A stretch of DNA of 64,000 nt. Origin: VMDJ01 sp038144195. GTDB lineage: Bacteria; Pseudomonadota; Gammaproteobacteria; Chromatiales; Chromatiaceae. The stretch spans positions 930,001 to 994,000 of the forward strand of contig JAYQNH010000002.1 in assembly GCA_038144195.1 (NCBI GenBank), given 5' to 3'. Of this stretch, positions 55,843 to 64,000 are shown piece after piece. The position numbers were made by a program, and so were the translations under genes. The first letter of the stretch is position 1. Each line of letters opens with the position of its first letter. The notes below the pieces were generated by a model that was not told the DNA's origin, did not search any database, and was given only the letters and a program-made list of their open reading frames with translations.

Positions 55843-57062
55843 ACACACGTGTTTCATCACTGAACATCCCGCGCGTTAAGCAACGCGAGAAATCGAGCTT
55901 TATCCAAGCAAAAATCATTAACTGGTTTGCGAAAATTGAAATTGGCACCTTAATGATTGAGTTTGAAGACTACGCACAAAAAATTAAAGCCGATGAGTTA
56001 TCACTCATTGGACACATCAAAATTCATAATCCAATCAAGTTTTCTTCTCGAGTATTGTTTTCTGGGGATATTGGTTTTGCTGAGTCCTTTATGGCTGGTG
56101 AGTGGGAATCAGATGATTTGTCATCTCTTCTCGAGTTAATTGCAACCAATTTAGACAACATCCAAGCAGAAGAGCGTCATCCGTTGGCGGCTTGGTTAGC
56201 TAAGCGGTTACATCATTCACGCGGTAACACCTTGTTAGGTAGCCGCAAGAACATCTCTGCACATTACGATTTGGGTAATGCTTTTTATGCCCGCTGGTTA
56301 GATAACACCATGAGTTACTCATCTGCAGTATTTGATGGGACGATGGATTTGGAGATGGCGCAGACTGAGAAGTATCGTCGGATTTTTGATTTAGCAGATA
56401 TTCAGCCGCATCAACGTGTCCTTGAGATTGGTTGTGGTTGGGGTGGGTTTGCTGAATTCGCCGCAAGAAAAGATGTGAATGTGTTGGGCCTAACCTTATC
56501 GGAACAACAGCATAACTACGCGACGGCAAGACTGCAGATGAATGGCTTAGAGGACATGACCAATATCCGCCTTCAAGATTATCGCGATGTTGAAGGTCAG
56601 TTCGATCACATTGTGTCGATTGAGATGTTCGAGGCGGTCGGTAAGGAGTACTGGCAGACTTACTTTGAGGTGCTGAAAGAGCGTTTGCGTCCAGGTGGTC
56701 GAGCTGTGTTGCAGATCATTACCATTCGAGAAGATCTTTTTAATGCCTACGAAAAATCACCCGGTGGTTTCATTCAAAAATACATCTTCCCTGGCGGCAT
56801 GTTGCCAACCGAAACCCATCTGCGTCGTTTAGCCATTGAGCATGATCTTGATGTAATGCAGTTGGATCGTTATGGCGAAGATTATGCAGATACCCTGCGT
56901 GAATGGGATGAGAACTTCTCCGCAGATACCGCGTGGATGGAGTCTCGTGGTTACGATGAGCGTTTCCGTCGTATGTGGCGCTACTACCTATGTGTATGCG
57001 AAGCCGGTTTCCGTGAGGGCATGACTGACGTCATTCACATTTGTTTGCAGAAGCCTGAGTAA
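55839..57062 (+). CDS. cfa: Cyclopropane-fatty-acid synthase-like methyltransferase
   Basis: A 407-residue SAM-dependent enzyme modifying double bonds of membrane phospholipid acyl chains. An N-terminal lipid-binding part precedes the SAM motif VLEIGCGWGGFAEFAA (about residue 195-210). GLTLSEQQHNYATARL and IVSIEMFEAVGKEYWQTYF (bicarbonate/active-site Glu) are typical, as is FPGGMLPTETHLRRLA. In light/singlet-oxygen clusters the product may be a methylated, furan or cyclopropane fatty acid; which one cannot be told. Overlaps DUF1365 at its start and DUF393 at its stop (TAATG). Confidence 0.92.
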   Translation: MNTRVSSLNIPRVKQREKSSFIQAKIINWFAKIEIGTLMIEFEDYAQKIKADELSLIGHIKIHNPIKFSSRVLFSGDIGFAESFMAGEWESDDLSSLLELIATNLDNIQAEERHPLAAWLAKRLHHSRGNTLLGSRKNISAHYDLGNAFYARWLDNTMSYSSAVFDGTMDLEMAQTEKYRRIFDLADIQPHQRVLEIGCGWGGFAEFAARKDVNVLGLTLSEQQHNYATARLQMNGLEDMTNIRLQDYRDVEGQFDHIVSIEMFEAVGKEYWQTYFEVLKERLRPGGRAVLQIITIREDLFNAYEKSPGGFIQKYIFPGGMLPTETHLRRLAIEHDLDVMQLDRYGEDYADTLREWDENFSADTAWMESRGYDERFRRMWRYYLCVCEAGFREGMTDVIHICLQKPE

Positions 57063-57424
57063 TGCGTGTTGTTGTACTTTACGACGGTCAATGTCCCTTA
57101 TGTTCTCGCGAGATAAGGCATTATCAACGTCGTAAAGAAGCGGACAAGATTGATTGGGTAGATGTAACTCGGGACATAGATCAACTTACTGCATTTGGTA
57201 TTAGCCAAACTACAGCGTTGGCGCGCTTTCATGTTCGAGATCAGTTGGGTAACTGGCAGACCGGTGCCGCAGGTTTTGTTTTGTTGTGGTCGCAGTTGCC
57301 GGCTTATCGTTGGTTAGCTGGCATTGTGAGGACATTGCATTTGTTGCCGGCACTTGAGTGGGGTTATGTGCGCTTTTTGCGTTGGCGTAACCGAAAATCG
57401 TGTGATGAGAAAACCTGTGGCTGA
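57062..57424 (+). CDS. DUF393 thiol-disulfide-oxidoreductase-like protein
   Basis: A 120-residue DCC-family protein. The signature is VVLYDGQCPLCSREIRHYQR (CxxC at about residues 12-15), then DWVDVTRD and a LARFHVRDQLG segment. It has a thioredoxin-like fold of uncertain function. It carries a C-terminal Cys pair (KSCDEKTCG). The start overlaps the cfa stop by one base and its end overlaps the next gene, so it is part of the same tight operon. Confidence 0.86.
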   Translation: MRVVVLYDGQCPLCSREIRHYQRRKEADKIDWVDVTRDIDQLTAFGISQTTALARFHVRDQLGNWQTGAAGFVLLWSQLPAYRWLAGIVRTLHLLPALEWGYVRFLRWRNRKSCDEKTCG

Positions 57425-57905
57425 TCTACCGGTTTTTCAATTTGAACAAACGCAGCGATTCGAACAATCGCGAGATCTTATTTTTGCGCATTTTGAGCGT
57501 GCGGAGTTACTCGCTAAGCTGACGCCTGATTGGTTAAATTTTGTTTTATTAACCCCGCCGCCCATTCATATGTATCAAGGGCGGATTATTGATTACACCA
57601 TTCGGCAATTTGGCTGGCGTCTACGCTGGCGATCAATTATTTCGCACTACCAGGCGCCTGAGTATTTTGTCGATGAGCAGTTGAAAGGCCCTTATAGCTT
57701 TTGGTTTCATGAGCATCGTTTTGTTGAAAATGATGATCATTCAACAACCATGATCGATACGGTTCACTATGCGCTGCCTAACTGGTTGCCGAATTTTTTG
57801 AGCAAGTGGGTTAATCGCGTTTGGGTGAGTCCGCAGCTAAAAAGAATTTTTGCTTATCGTGAAAAACAGATTATTGAAGTTATTGCGCTGCACAAATCAA
57901 TTTAG
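57405..57905 (+). CDS. SRPBCC (START-like) ligand-binding protein
   Basis: A 166-residue protein from the ATG at 57405 (in-frame upstream starts would lie inside the DUF393 gene). It has the SRPBCC pattern QTQRFEQSRDLIFAHFERAE at the N terminus, then PDWLNFVLLTPPPIHMYQGR and RFVENDDHSTTMIDTVHYAL, ending in the long C-terminal helix. It probably binds a hydrophobic ligand such as a modified acyl chain or flavin. It is the last gene of the FAD-DUF1365-Cfa-DUF393 operon. Confidence 0.85.
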   Translation: MRKPVADLPVFQFEQTQRFEQSRDLIFAHFERAELLAKLTPDWLNFVLLTPPPIHMYQGRIIDYTIRQFGWRLRWRSIISHYQAPEYFVDEQLKGPYSFWFHEHRFVENDDHSTTMIDTVHYALPNWLPNFLSKWVNRVWVSPQLKRIFAYREKQIIEVIALHKSI

Positions 57906-58072
57906 TGTCGTTTTGCGGTGCAATAACTCAAGTTAAACCCATGTTTTTATTTCTGGCCTGTTTAAAGCATTAAAAATTAGTTGTAAGCATACCCTTACGA
58001 ATATGACGCTAAATCTCTAAAGTAATCCCGATAAAGGCAGAAAAAACCTGCTGATTAATTACTGGGTGAGAG

Positions 58073-58240
58073 ATGGATAAAAAACATCCAACGATTGAAG
58101 CAACACGTAAACGAAACGACTTTGGCGCAGTGCTCGTTGAGTCTGTGAATGAGCGTATTAAAATGAGTCGTGAGTTACTGCTGCAGTCGCGAGAATTGCT
58201 CGATACTTTATCGATGCGCGAGCAAAAAAACGAAGAATAA
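58073..58240 (+). CDS. Small helical protein (55 residues)
   Basis: A short frame with ATG at 58073, preceded by GAGAG. The product is charged and helical (NDFGAVLVESVNERIKMSRE, then LLLQSRELLDTLSMREQ) and has no signal peptide. It is isolated between the SRPBCC gene and the convergent dehydrogenase. Composition resembles small regulators or adaptors, but no family is recognised. Confidence 0.5.
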   Translation: MDKKHPTIEATRKRNDFGAVLVESVNERIKMSRELLLQSRELLDTLSMREQKNEE

Positions 58241-58281
58241 GCAGAACCACCAGTTTCACCTTTGCTTACTCTTTATAAGCG

Positions 58282-61200
58282 CTATAAAAGAACTTTCTCT
58301 ATGCCACCTTGCTTGGCTTGTTCAATAAAGCGTTTCTGCCAGCCGTCACCGAGTAAATGTTTGGCAAGCTCGATAACGATGTAGTCGGTTTTAAGGCCTG
58401 TTTCATCACCATAACGCGACAAACCTTGCTGGCAAGCAGGGCAGCTGGTGAGCAGTTTTACGTTGCCTTGTTTTGCTTTTTCTTCACCCGTCAGTGCTTT
58501 AATGCCGTTGCGTAACTCTTCCGATTTGCGGAAACGCAACTGATTGGCGATATCTGGACGAGCAGTACCTAAGGTGCCGGCTTCACCGCAGCATCGATCG
58601 GACAAAGTCACGTTTTGACCTAACAAGGTTGTGCTGACTTGGATCGGGTCATATTCCTTCATCGGGCTATGACAAGGATCGTGGTAGAGGTATTGCACAC
58701 CATCGACTTTATCCAGCTTGATACCTTTTTCGAGTAGGTACTCGTGAATATCGAGCAAGCGACAGCCAGGGAAAATTTGCTCAAATTCGTACTTAAGCAG
58801 TTGATCCATACAGGTGCCGCAAGAGACTACGACGGTTTTGATGTCGAGATAGTTCAGGGTGTTAGCGACGCGATGGAATAACACACGGTTACTGGTTGTG
58901 ATCTGTTGACCACGATCATGTTGTCCGGCACTGGTTTGCGGGTAGCCACAACATAAATAGCCGGGTGGTAATACCGTTTGTGCGCCGGTTTCGCTGAGCA
59001 TTGCTAGAGTAGCTAAGCCGACATCTGAAAATAAACGCTCAGAGCCACAACCCGGGAAGTAGAAAACAGCATCGCTGTCATCATCTGCTTTGCTTGGGTT
59101 GCGCAGAATCGGAACATAGCTTGGATCATCAAGACCTAAAGCGGTGCGATACGACTGTTTAGGTAGCTCAACACGAATCGGACGGCGAACCATCTCGATC
59201 GGTATATCTAGTAATTTGGGTTTTCCGGTTGTTGATGCCGGAATCTTTGCGTTCTTACGTAACAAGCCTGTGTGTTTAATCAGATCGTGACCAAAGGTCA
59301 TGGCTTTAAAGCCAAGGTCGGCCATGCCTTTGCGTAACCAGCGAATGGTGGTTGGATTGGTGGTGTTCAAGAACTGCATCGCAGCCCAGCTACCTAAGTT
59401 AAAACTCTTCTCGCCTGCTTGCGTCAGGAATTTTGCGCATCCGCATGGTGACATCGCCAAAGTCGATGTTCACAGGACAAGGCGCTTCACACTTGTGACA
59501 AATGGTGCAGTGGTCTGCAATGTCATTCATCTCTTCAAAGTGCTCGAAGGCAATACCGCGACGTGTTTGTTCTTCATACAAGAACGCTTCGATTACCAAG
59601 CCGGTACCGAGAATCTTGTTACGTGGCGAGTAAAGTAGGTTAGCTCGAGGCACATGCGTCATACACTTAGGCTTACATTTGCCGCAGCGTAAGCAGTGTT
59701 TGATGTCATCGTTAAGCTGGCCTAGCTCACTTTGCTCAAGAATGATCGCTTCTTGTTGTACCAATCGCAGTGATGGGGTGTAAGCACCCTCAAGCCCTTG
59801 ATTCGACATAAGCTTGCCGCGATTGAAGTGATGCTCAGGGTCGACTTTGTTTTTGTAAGCAACAAAGTCTGCAAGCTTCTCAGGCTCTAAGTATTGAACC
59901 TTGGTTAAGCCAATACCGTGCTCACCTGAGATAACGCCATCGAGTGATTTGGCAAGCTGCATCACTTGATCAACGATACGATCAGCTTCGTGCAACATGC
60001 GGTAGTTATGTGAATGCACAGGAATGTTCGTGTGAACATTGCCATCACCAGCGTGCATATGCAGCGCGACGAACAAACGCTCATTTTTCATCTCGAGGTG
60101 TGCGTCGCGAAGTTTTCCGCGAAGGTTTTCTAACTCACCACCTTGAAGAATTTCGCGTAATGGCGCTTTCAGCTCTTGGCGATAAGAAATGCGAATATCA
60201 CGACGCAACAACATGTCGATCACAAGATCATTGGATTGTATGTGCTCGCGTTCTTGCTCGGTCAGAATCGTTTGATTGGCAGCGGTTTGATCAAAGTTGC
60301 TTAATAAGATTGACCAGCGTTGCTCGACTTCAGACAAAGTTTCGTAAGCTAGCTTGAGTTTACTCTCAGTAATCTCATCATCAGCTTGTCGCTTATGTTG
60401 ATCGAGGACCTTGCGCATTGCTGCTATTGATTGCAGCTTATTGCTGATCGATTGTTCGATATTGATACGCTCGATGCCGCGGCTGTAGTCCGCCAAACGA
60501 GGCAGCGGTATCACTACGTCTTCGTTTATTTTGAACGCATTCGTATGCGCAGAGATGGCCGCTGTGCGTGCGCGATCAGCCCAGAAAACTTTGCGCTTCT
60601 CCGGGGTGGTAGCAATAAAGCCTTCAGCTTCGCGCGCTTTAGCTTTGTTGATTACCATCTCGGTCGCAGTATTTAAGATGTTGGCATCATCAGAGACAAG
60701 GTCTGCAATCAACACCATCTTAGGTGTATCACGGCGTGCCGCTTTTGTGCTGTAACCAACGGCTTTGATGTAGCGTTCATCTAAGTGCTCAAGACCTGCA
60801 ATCTGAACGCCATCGGTTTGTGCAATGTAATCGGTGATCTCAACAATCGCAGGTACGGCTTTGGCAAGATCGTTACCAAAGAATTCTAAACACACGGTGT
60901 TCGACTGGCTTGGCATGCGATGCAACACAAATCGTGACGAGGTAATCAGCCCGTCACAACCTTCTTTTTGAATGCCCGGCAAGCCTGATAAAAATTTATC
61001 AGTAACGTCTTTACCTAAGCCAACTTTGCGGAAAGCGCTGCCAGGCATGCGCAACACCTCGGCATCGCCTTTAGGTGTTTTGCCATCTGGATGATAACGC
61101 TGAATTGAGAATTCCACATTGGCTTGATCATGGATCTTGCCTAAGTTGTGGTTGATACGGGTTACCTCAAGCCAATCAGCTTGTGGTGTCACCATCCGCC

Positions 61201-62089
61201 AACTCACTAAGTTATCGAGCGTCGTGCCCCAAAGTACCGCTTTCTTACCGCCGGCATTCATAGCGATGTTGCCGCCGATGGTTGATGCGTCTTGAGAGGT
61301 AGGGTCAACCGCAAAGGCGAGTCCATGCGTGTTGGCTAAATCCGATACGCGACGTGTGACCACACCAGCGCCAGTGCGCACGGTGGCAACTTTGCCAGCC
61401 AACGCGGGTAATTCGATATGTTCAACCTCGGAGAGCTCTTCGAGCTTCTCGGTATTGATCACCGCACAATGTGCATCAAGAGGTACAGCAGAGCCGGTGT
61501 AACCGGTGCCGCCGCCACGAGGAATCAAGGTTAGGCCGCAGTTAATACAAGATTCGACGATCGCAGCGACTTCTTCTTCGGTATCCGGAGAGATCACCAC
61601 AAACGGCATCTCAACACGCCAGTCGGTGGCATCGGTTGAATGCGATACCCGCGCTAAGCCAGAGAAATCGATATTGTCGCGACGGGTAATTTTGCCCAAC
61701 GCTTGAGTGACCTTGCGGCGTAATTGGTCGCGCTCACCAAAGGCATTTGAGAAATCATCGACAGCTTTTTGTGCGGCTTGCAGAAGACGCTCGGCATTTG
61801 GGTTGTCATTTAGACGCTGTTCAAACTGGCGCAAACGATGATTCAAGGCTTCGATTAGCGCATTACGTCGCTCGCGATTGTTGATCAGATCGTCTTGGAG
61901 ATAAGGGTTGCGCTCAACCACCCACATATCACCGAGGACTTCGAACAGCATGCGCGCTGAACGACCGGTGCGACGAGTACCACGTAAGGATTCAATCAGC
62001 GCCCAGTTATCTTCACCCAGGTAGCGTATTACGATCTCGCGATCGGAAAACGAGGTGTAGTTGTAAGGAATCTCGCGAATTCGTTCCAT
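58282..62089 (-). pseudogene. Very large FAD/Fe-S oxidoreductase (DUF3683, FAD-binding, 4Fe-4S and CCG domains), one frameshift
   Basis: About 1269 residues after repair, from ATG 62089. The DUF3683 N terminus starts REIPYNYTSFSDREIVIRYL. An FAD_binding_4 domain has LIPRGGGTGYTGSAVPL and PTSQDASTIGGNIAMNAGG. An FAD-oxidase C-terminal part follows (HMHAGDGNVHTNIPVHS, GEHGIGLTKVQYL). Two 4Fe-4S sites are CLRCGKCKPKC and CTICHKCEAPC. The end has two CCG cysteine motifs (YLCCGYPQTSAG, DRCCGEAGTLG) as in lactate/glycolate oxidase subunits. Removing one A from AAAA near 59427 joins the two frames (MRKFLTQAGEKSFNLG). It likely oxidises a D-2-hydroxyacid and feeds quinone; the substrate is not known. 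Confidence 0.88.
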
Positions 62090-62275
62090 AAGATACGCTG
62101 TGGCTAAAAGCACGGTCGATAACAAAGCCGCATTTTATCGGAAACTGCAGCTCAACGGTTGCTCCAAGCATGGGGAAACTCAATGCATTTGTGCCCTGTA
62201 TTGAAAATTTATGAAATGAAAAGATGGTGTTCACGGCGAAACCTGTACACACTTGGCAAAACGTAGGAGAAAGCC

Positions 62276-63232
62276 ATGCAAAAGGGTGTTTTTTTAGATT
62301 TAGCCAGCCTCGCGCCAGAGGATCTCGATCTGTCTGCACTACAGGCGTGTTTGCCTGACTGGGATTTGCACGAGAAAACCCGTCCTGAAGAGCGCCTTGA
62401 GCGCATGAAAGGTGCCCAGGTGGTGGTCTCCAATAAGGTGGTTTTGGATGGTGAGCTATTACGCCAACTACCGGACCTGAAATTGATCTGTGTTGCCGCG
62501 ACTGGCACCAATAACATTGATCTGAAAACTGCATCGGAGATGGGCATTGTGGTGAGCAATGTCCGTGCTTACGGCACTGACAGTGTTGCGCAGCACGTGA
62601 TTGGCATGATGTTGGCGCACTTCACCAGCTTGTTTAAATACATCGAGGCGGTTAAGCGGGGCGACTGGTCAAAAAGCGATCAGTTTTGTTTGCTCGAATA
62701 TCCTGTACGTGAGCTGCGTGGCATGACCATCGGTATCGTGGGTTACGGCGAGTTAGGCCAAGGTGTGGCGCGTTTAGCCGAAGCCTTTGGTATGCAAGTC
62801 CTGATTGCGCAGCGTCCCGGCGGTAAGCCGCAAGCAGGACGTGTTGCTTTGGATGAGTTGTTGCCTCAAGTCGACGTATTAAGTTTGCACGTGCCACTGA
62901 CGGATAGCACCAAGCATCTAATTGATCGCGCAGCGTTAGAGAAAATGCCATCACATGCCTTATTGGTAAATGCAGCTCGAGGCCCGGTTGTGGATAACGC
63001 AGCGCTAGCAGATGCGTTGCGTGAAGGTGTGATTGGTGGGGCAGCGTTAGATGTGGTGGATGTCGAGCCGCCACCAGAAGACTACGTGTTACTAAAAGAC
63101 GATATCCCGAACCTGATTATCACGCCGCATACCGCCTGGGCAGGCCGACAGGCGCGTCAAAACACCGTTAATCAGATTCAGCAAAACATTGAAGCTTTTA
63201 TTGCCGGCGAGCCGCGCTACCAAGTGAATTAA
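62276..63232 (+). CDS. D-2-hydroxyacid dehydrogenase (glycerate/hydroxypyruvate reductase-like)
   Basis: A 318-residue NAD(P)-dependent enzyme. The Rossmann loop is GIVGYGELGQGVARLAEAFG. The catalytic Arg is in LLVNAARGPVVDNAAL (about 234), the Glu in DVVDVEPPPEDY (about 263) and the His in LIITPHTAWAGRQARQN (about 285). The substrate-side loop VAATGTNNIDLKTA fits the glycerate dehydrogenase/hydroxypyruvate reductase group. TAGGAG precedes the ATG. It is divergent from the large hydroxyacid dehydrogenase, so the two may act on related 2-hydroxyacids. Its stop overlaps the ttcA stop. Confidence 0.9.
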   Translation: MQKGVFLDLASLAPEDLDLSALQACLPDWDLHEKTRPEERLERMKGAQVVVSNKVVLDGELLRQLPDLKLICVAATGTNNIDLKTASEMGIVVSNVRAYGTDSVAQHVIGMMLAHFTSLFKYIEAVKRGDWSKSDQFCLLEYPVRELRGMTIGIVGYGELGQGVARLAEAFGMQVLIAQRPGGKPQAGRVALDELLPQVDVLSLHVPLTDSTKHLIDRAALEKMPSHALLVNAARGPVVDNAALADALREGVIGGAALDVVDVEPPPEDYVLLKDDIPNLIITPHTAWAGRQARQNTVNQIQQNIEAFIAGEPRYQVN

Positions 63233-63999
63233 TCGTTTTCATCGGCGAGGTCAGTTTCTTCGCCGCTTTGATCACCCATCAATGGGCGCATGGCGTGCAG
63301 CAACTTGGCAAAGAGTTGCGGATTGTTGCGCTCTTCACTCGCGAGTAAGGCTTTAAAGTGCTCGCGTTGTGTGGGTGCTGAAAAACACGCAGGGCAGCTA
63401 TCAGGAATGATAGGGAGTTGTGCTTCATGTGAGAAGGCAGCGGTCATCGTTTCGCGTACATAAGCTAGCGGACGGATAATCCGAACATCTCCGGCATCAT
63501 TGGTGTAGTGAGCTTTCATGGTGCCCAATCGGCCTTGATGAAATGCTGACATCATAAAACTCTCAGCTAAATCATCGAGATGCTGCGCTAATACCAACAC
63601 GTTGTAGTTATGCTCGCGACAGGTGGAATACATGATGCCGCGCTTCATGCGTGAGCAATAAGAACAGAAAGAATCACCACTCATGTTTTGCTTAGCATCT
63701 TCCATGATGGGCTGTTGCTGGTAATGCCACGGCACACCTAATGCGGTGTAGTAATCGGTCAGGTGTTTTGGGTCAAAACCTTCAACCTCGGGATCAACGG
63801 TGATCACGCCTAACTCAAATTTCACTGGCGCATAGGTTTTCAGGTGCATTAGCACTTGCAATAAAGCGAGTGAATCTTTGCCACCGGAAACACCTAGGAG
63901 CAAACGATCGCCATCACGAATCATTTGATAATCCGAAATTGCACGGCCAACTTTGCGTAACAGTGATTTTGGCGGAATGGCGTAAGTGATCTCAGACAT
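63229..63999 (-). CDS. ttcA: tRNA-cytidine(32) 2-sulfurtransferase
   Basis: A 256-residue PP-loop ATPase with a 4Fe-4S cluster that thiolates C32 of certain tRNAs. The PP-loop is LLGVSGGKDSLALLQVL. The cluster cysteines lie in SFCSYCSRMKRG and DSCPACFSAPTQ. LVLAQHLDDLAESFMM and RPLAYVRETMTAAFS match the family. The start codon (63997-63999) is one base from the window end, so the upstream region is not visible. Convergent with the dehydrogenase gene, overlapping by four bases. Confidence 0.95.
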   Translation of the reverse strand: MSEITYAIPPKSLLRKVGRAISDYQMIRDGDRLLLGVSGGKDSLALLQVLMHLKTYAPVKFELGVITVDPEVEGFDPKHLTDYYTALGVPWHYQQQPIMEDAKQNMSGDSFCSYCSRMKRGIMYSTCREHNYNVLVLAQHLDDLAESFMMSAFHQGRLGTMKAHYTNDAGDVRIIRPLAYVRETMTAAFSHEAQLPIIPDSCPACFSAPTQREHFKALLASEERNNPQLFAKLLHAMRPLMGDQSGEETDLADEND

Positions 64000-64000
64000 G

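Noticed and set aside
1..64000. CRISPR array, insertion sequence, prophage or rRNA
   Set aside because: No regularly spaced repeats, transposase, phage structural gene or rRNA sequence was seen on either strand.

Overview
The window is chromosomal DNA of a gammaproteobacterium. Gene order matches two stretches known from Pseudomonas-like genomes: trpG-trpD-trpC-(osmC family)-speD, and apaH-apaG-pdxA-surA-lptD diverging from amgK. The housekeeping set (metH, tmcA, truC, zapE, ttcA) fits the same class. I cannot name a genus from sequence alone.

Layout. (1) 1-8228 is a copper/heavy-metal resistance block: the end of a CzcA/CusA-type RND pump, His-rich and Cys/His-rich small exported proteins, a TolC-type lipoprotein, a Tat-exported multicopper oxidase, a CusF-like protein, a cytochrome c and an HMA metallochaperone. 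(2) 8244-8700 is a scar: the 3' half of a tRNA-Arg(CCG) gene broken at the anticodon loop, plus the front of an exported HNH nuclease gene. (3) 8725-12452 holds trpGDC, an OsmC-family gene and speD. (4) 12456-20540 holds apaH, apaG, pdxA, surA and lptD on the minus strand, then amgK and a HAD phosphatase on the plus strand. (5) 20546-26956 holds a membrane-anchored TAXI protein, a four-gene minus-strand operon (SEL1 protein, periplasmic vWA protein, ABC ATPase, FtsX-like permease) resembling the TagT/TagS-PpkA signalling part of type VI secretion loci, and an exported endonuclease I. (6) 27000-44983 is mostly housekeeping: SCP2 protein, metH, tmcA, bcp, truC, a histidine kinase and receiver pair, an ArsR regulator, zapE, a TraB-like protein, a TlpA-like fusion, selO and small unknowns. 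(7) 45129-46037 carries two paralogous small secreted proteins with near-identical strong promoters. (8) 46293-57905 holds a malate:quinone-oxidoreductase-like gene, then photolyase, GMC oxidoreductase, MerR regulator, SnoaL, SDR, glutathione peroxidase, FAD oxidase, DUF1365, Cfa, DUF393 and SRPBCC genes. This set resembles the light/singlet-oxygen clusters that modify membrane lipids. (9) 58073-63999 holds a 55-residue protein, a very large FAD/Fe-S dehydrogenase, a D-2-hydroxyacid dehydrogenase and ttcA.

A strong property of the window is the number of single-base indels: about 25 in 64 kb, mostly in short homopolymers. They interrupt trpD, pdxA, lptD, the ABC genes, a histidine kinase and others. 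In nearly every case the downstream frame continues with perfectly family-like protein, and lptD is normally essential. I therefore read most of them as sequencing or assembly errors. They are annotated as pseudogenes here only because the frame is broken as given; each entry says where the break is and what restores the frame.

No CRISPR array, insertion sequence, rRNA gene or complete tRNA gene was seen.
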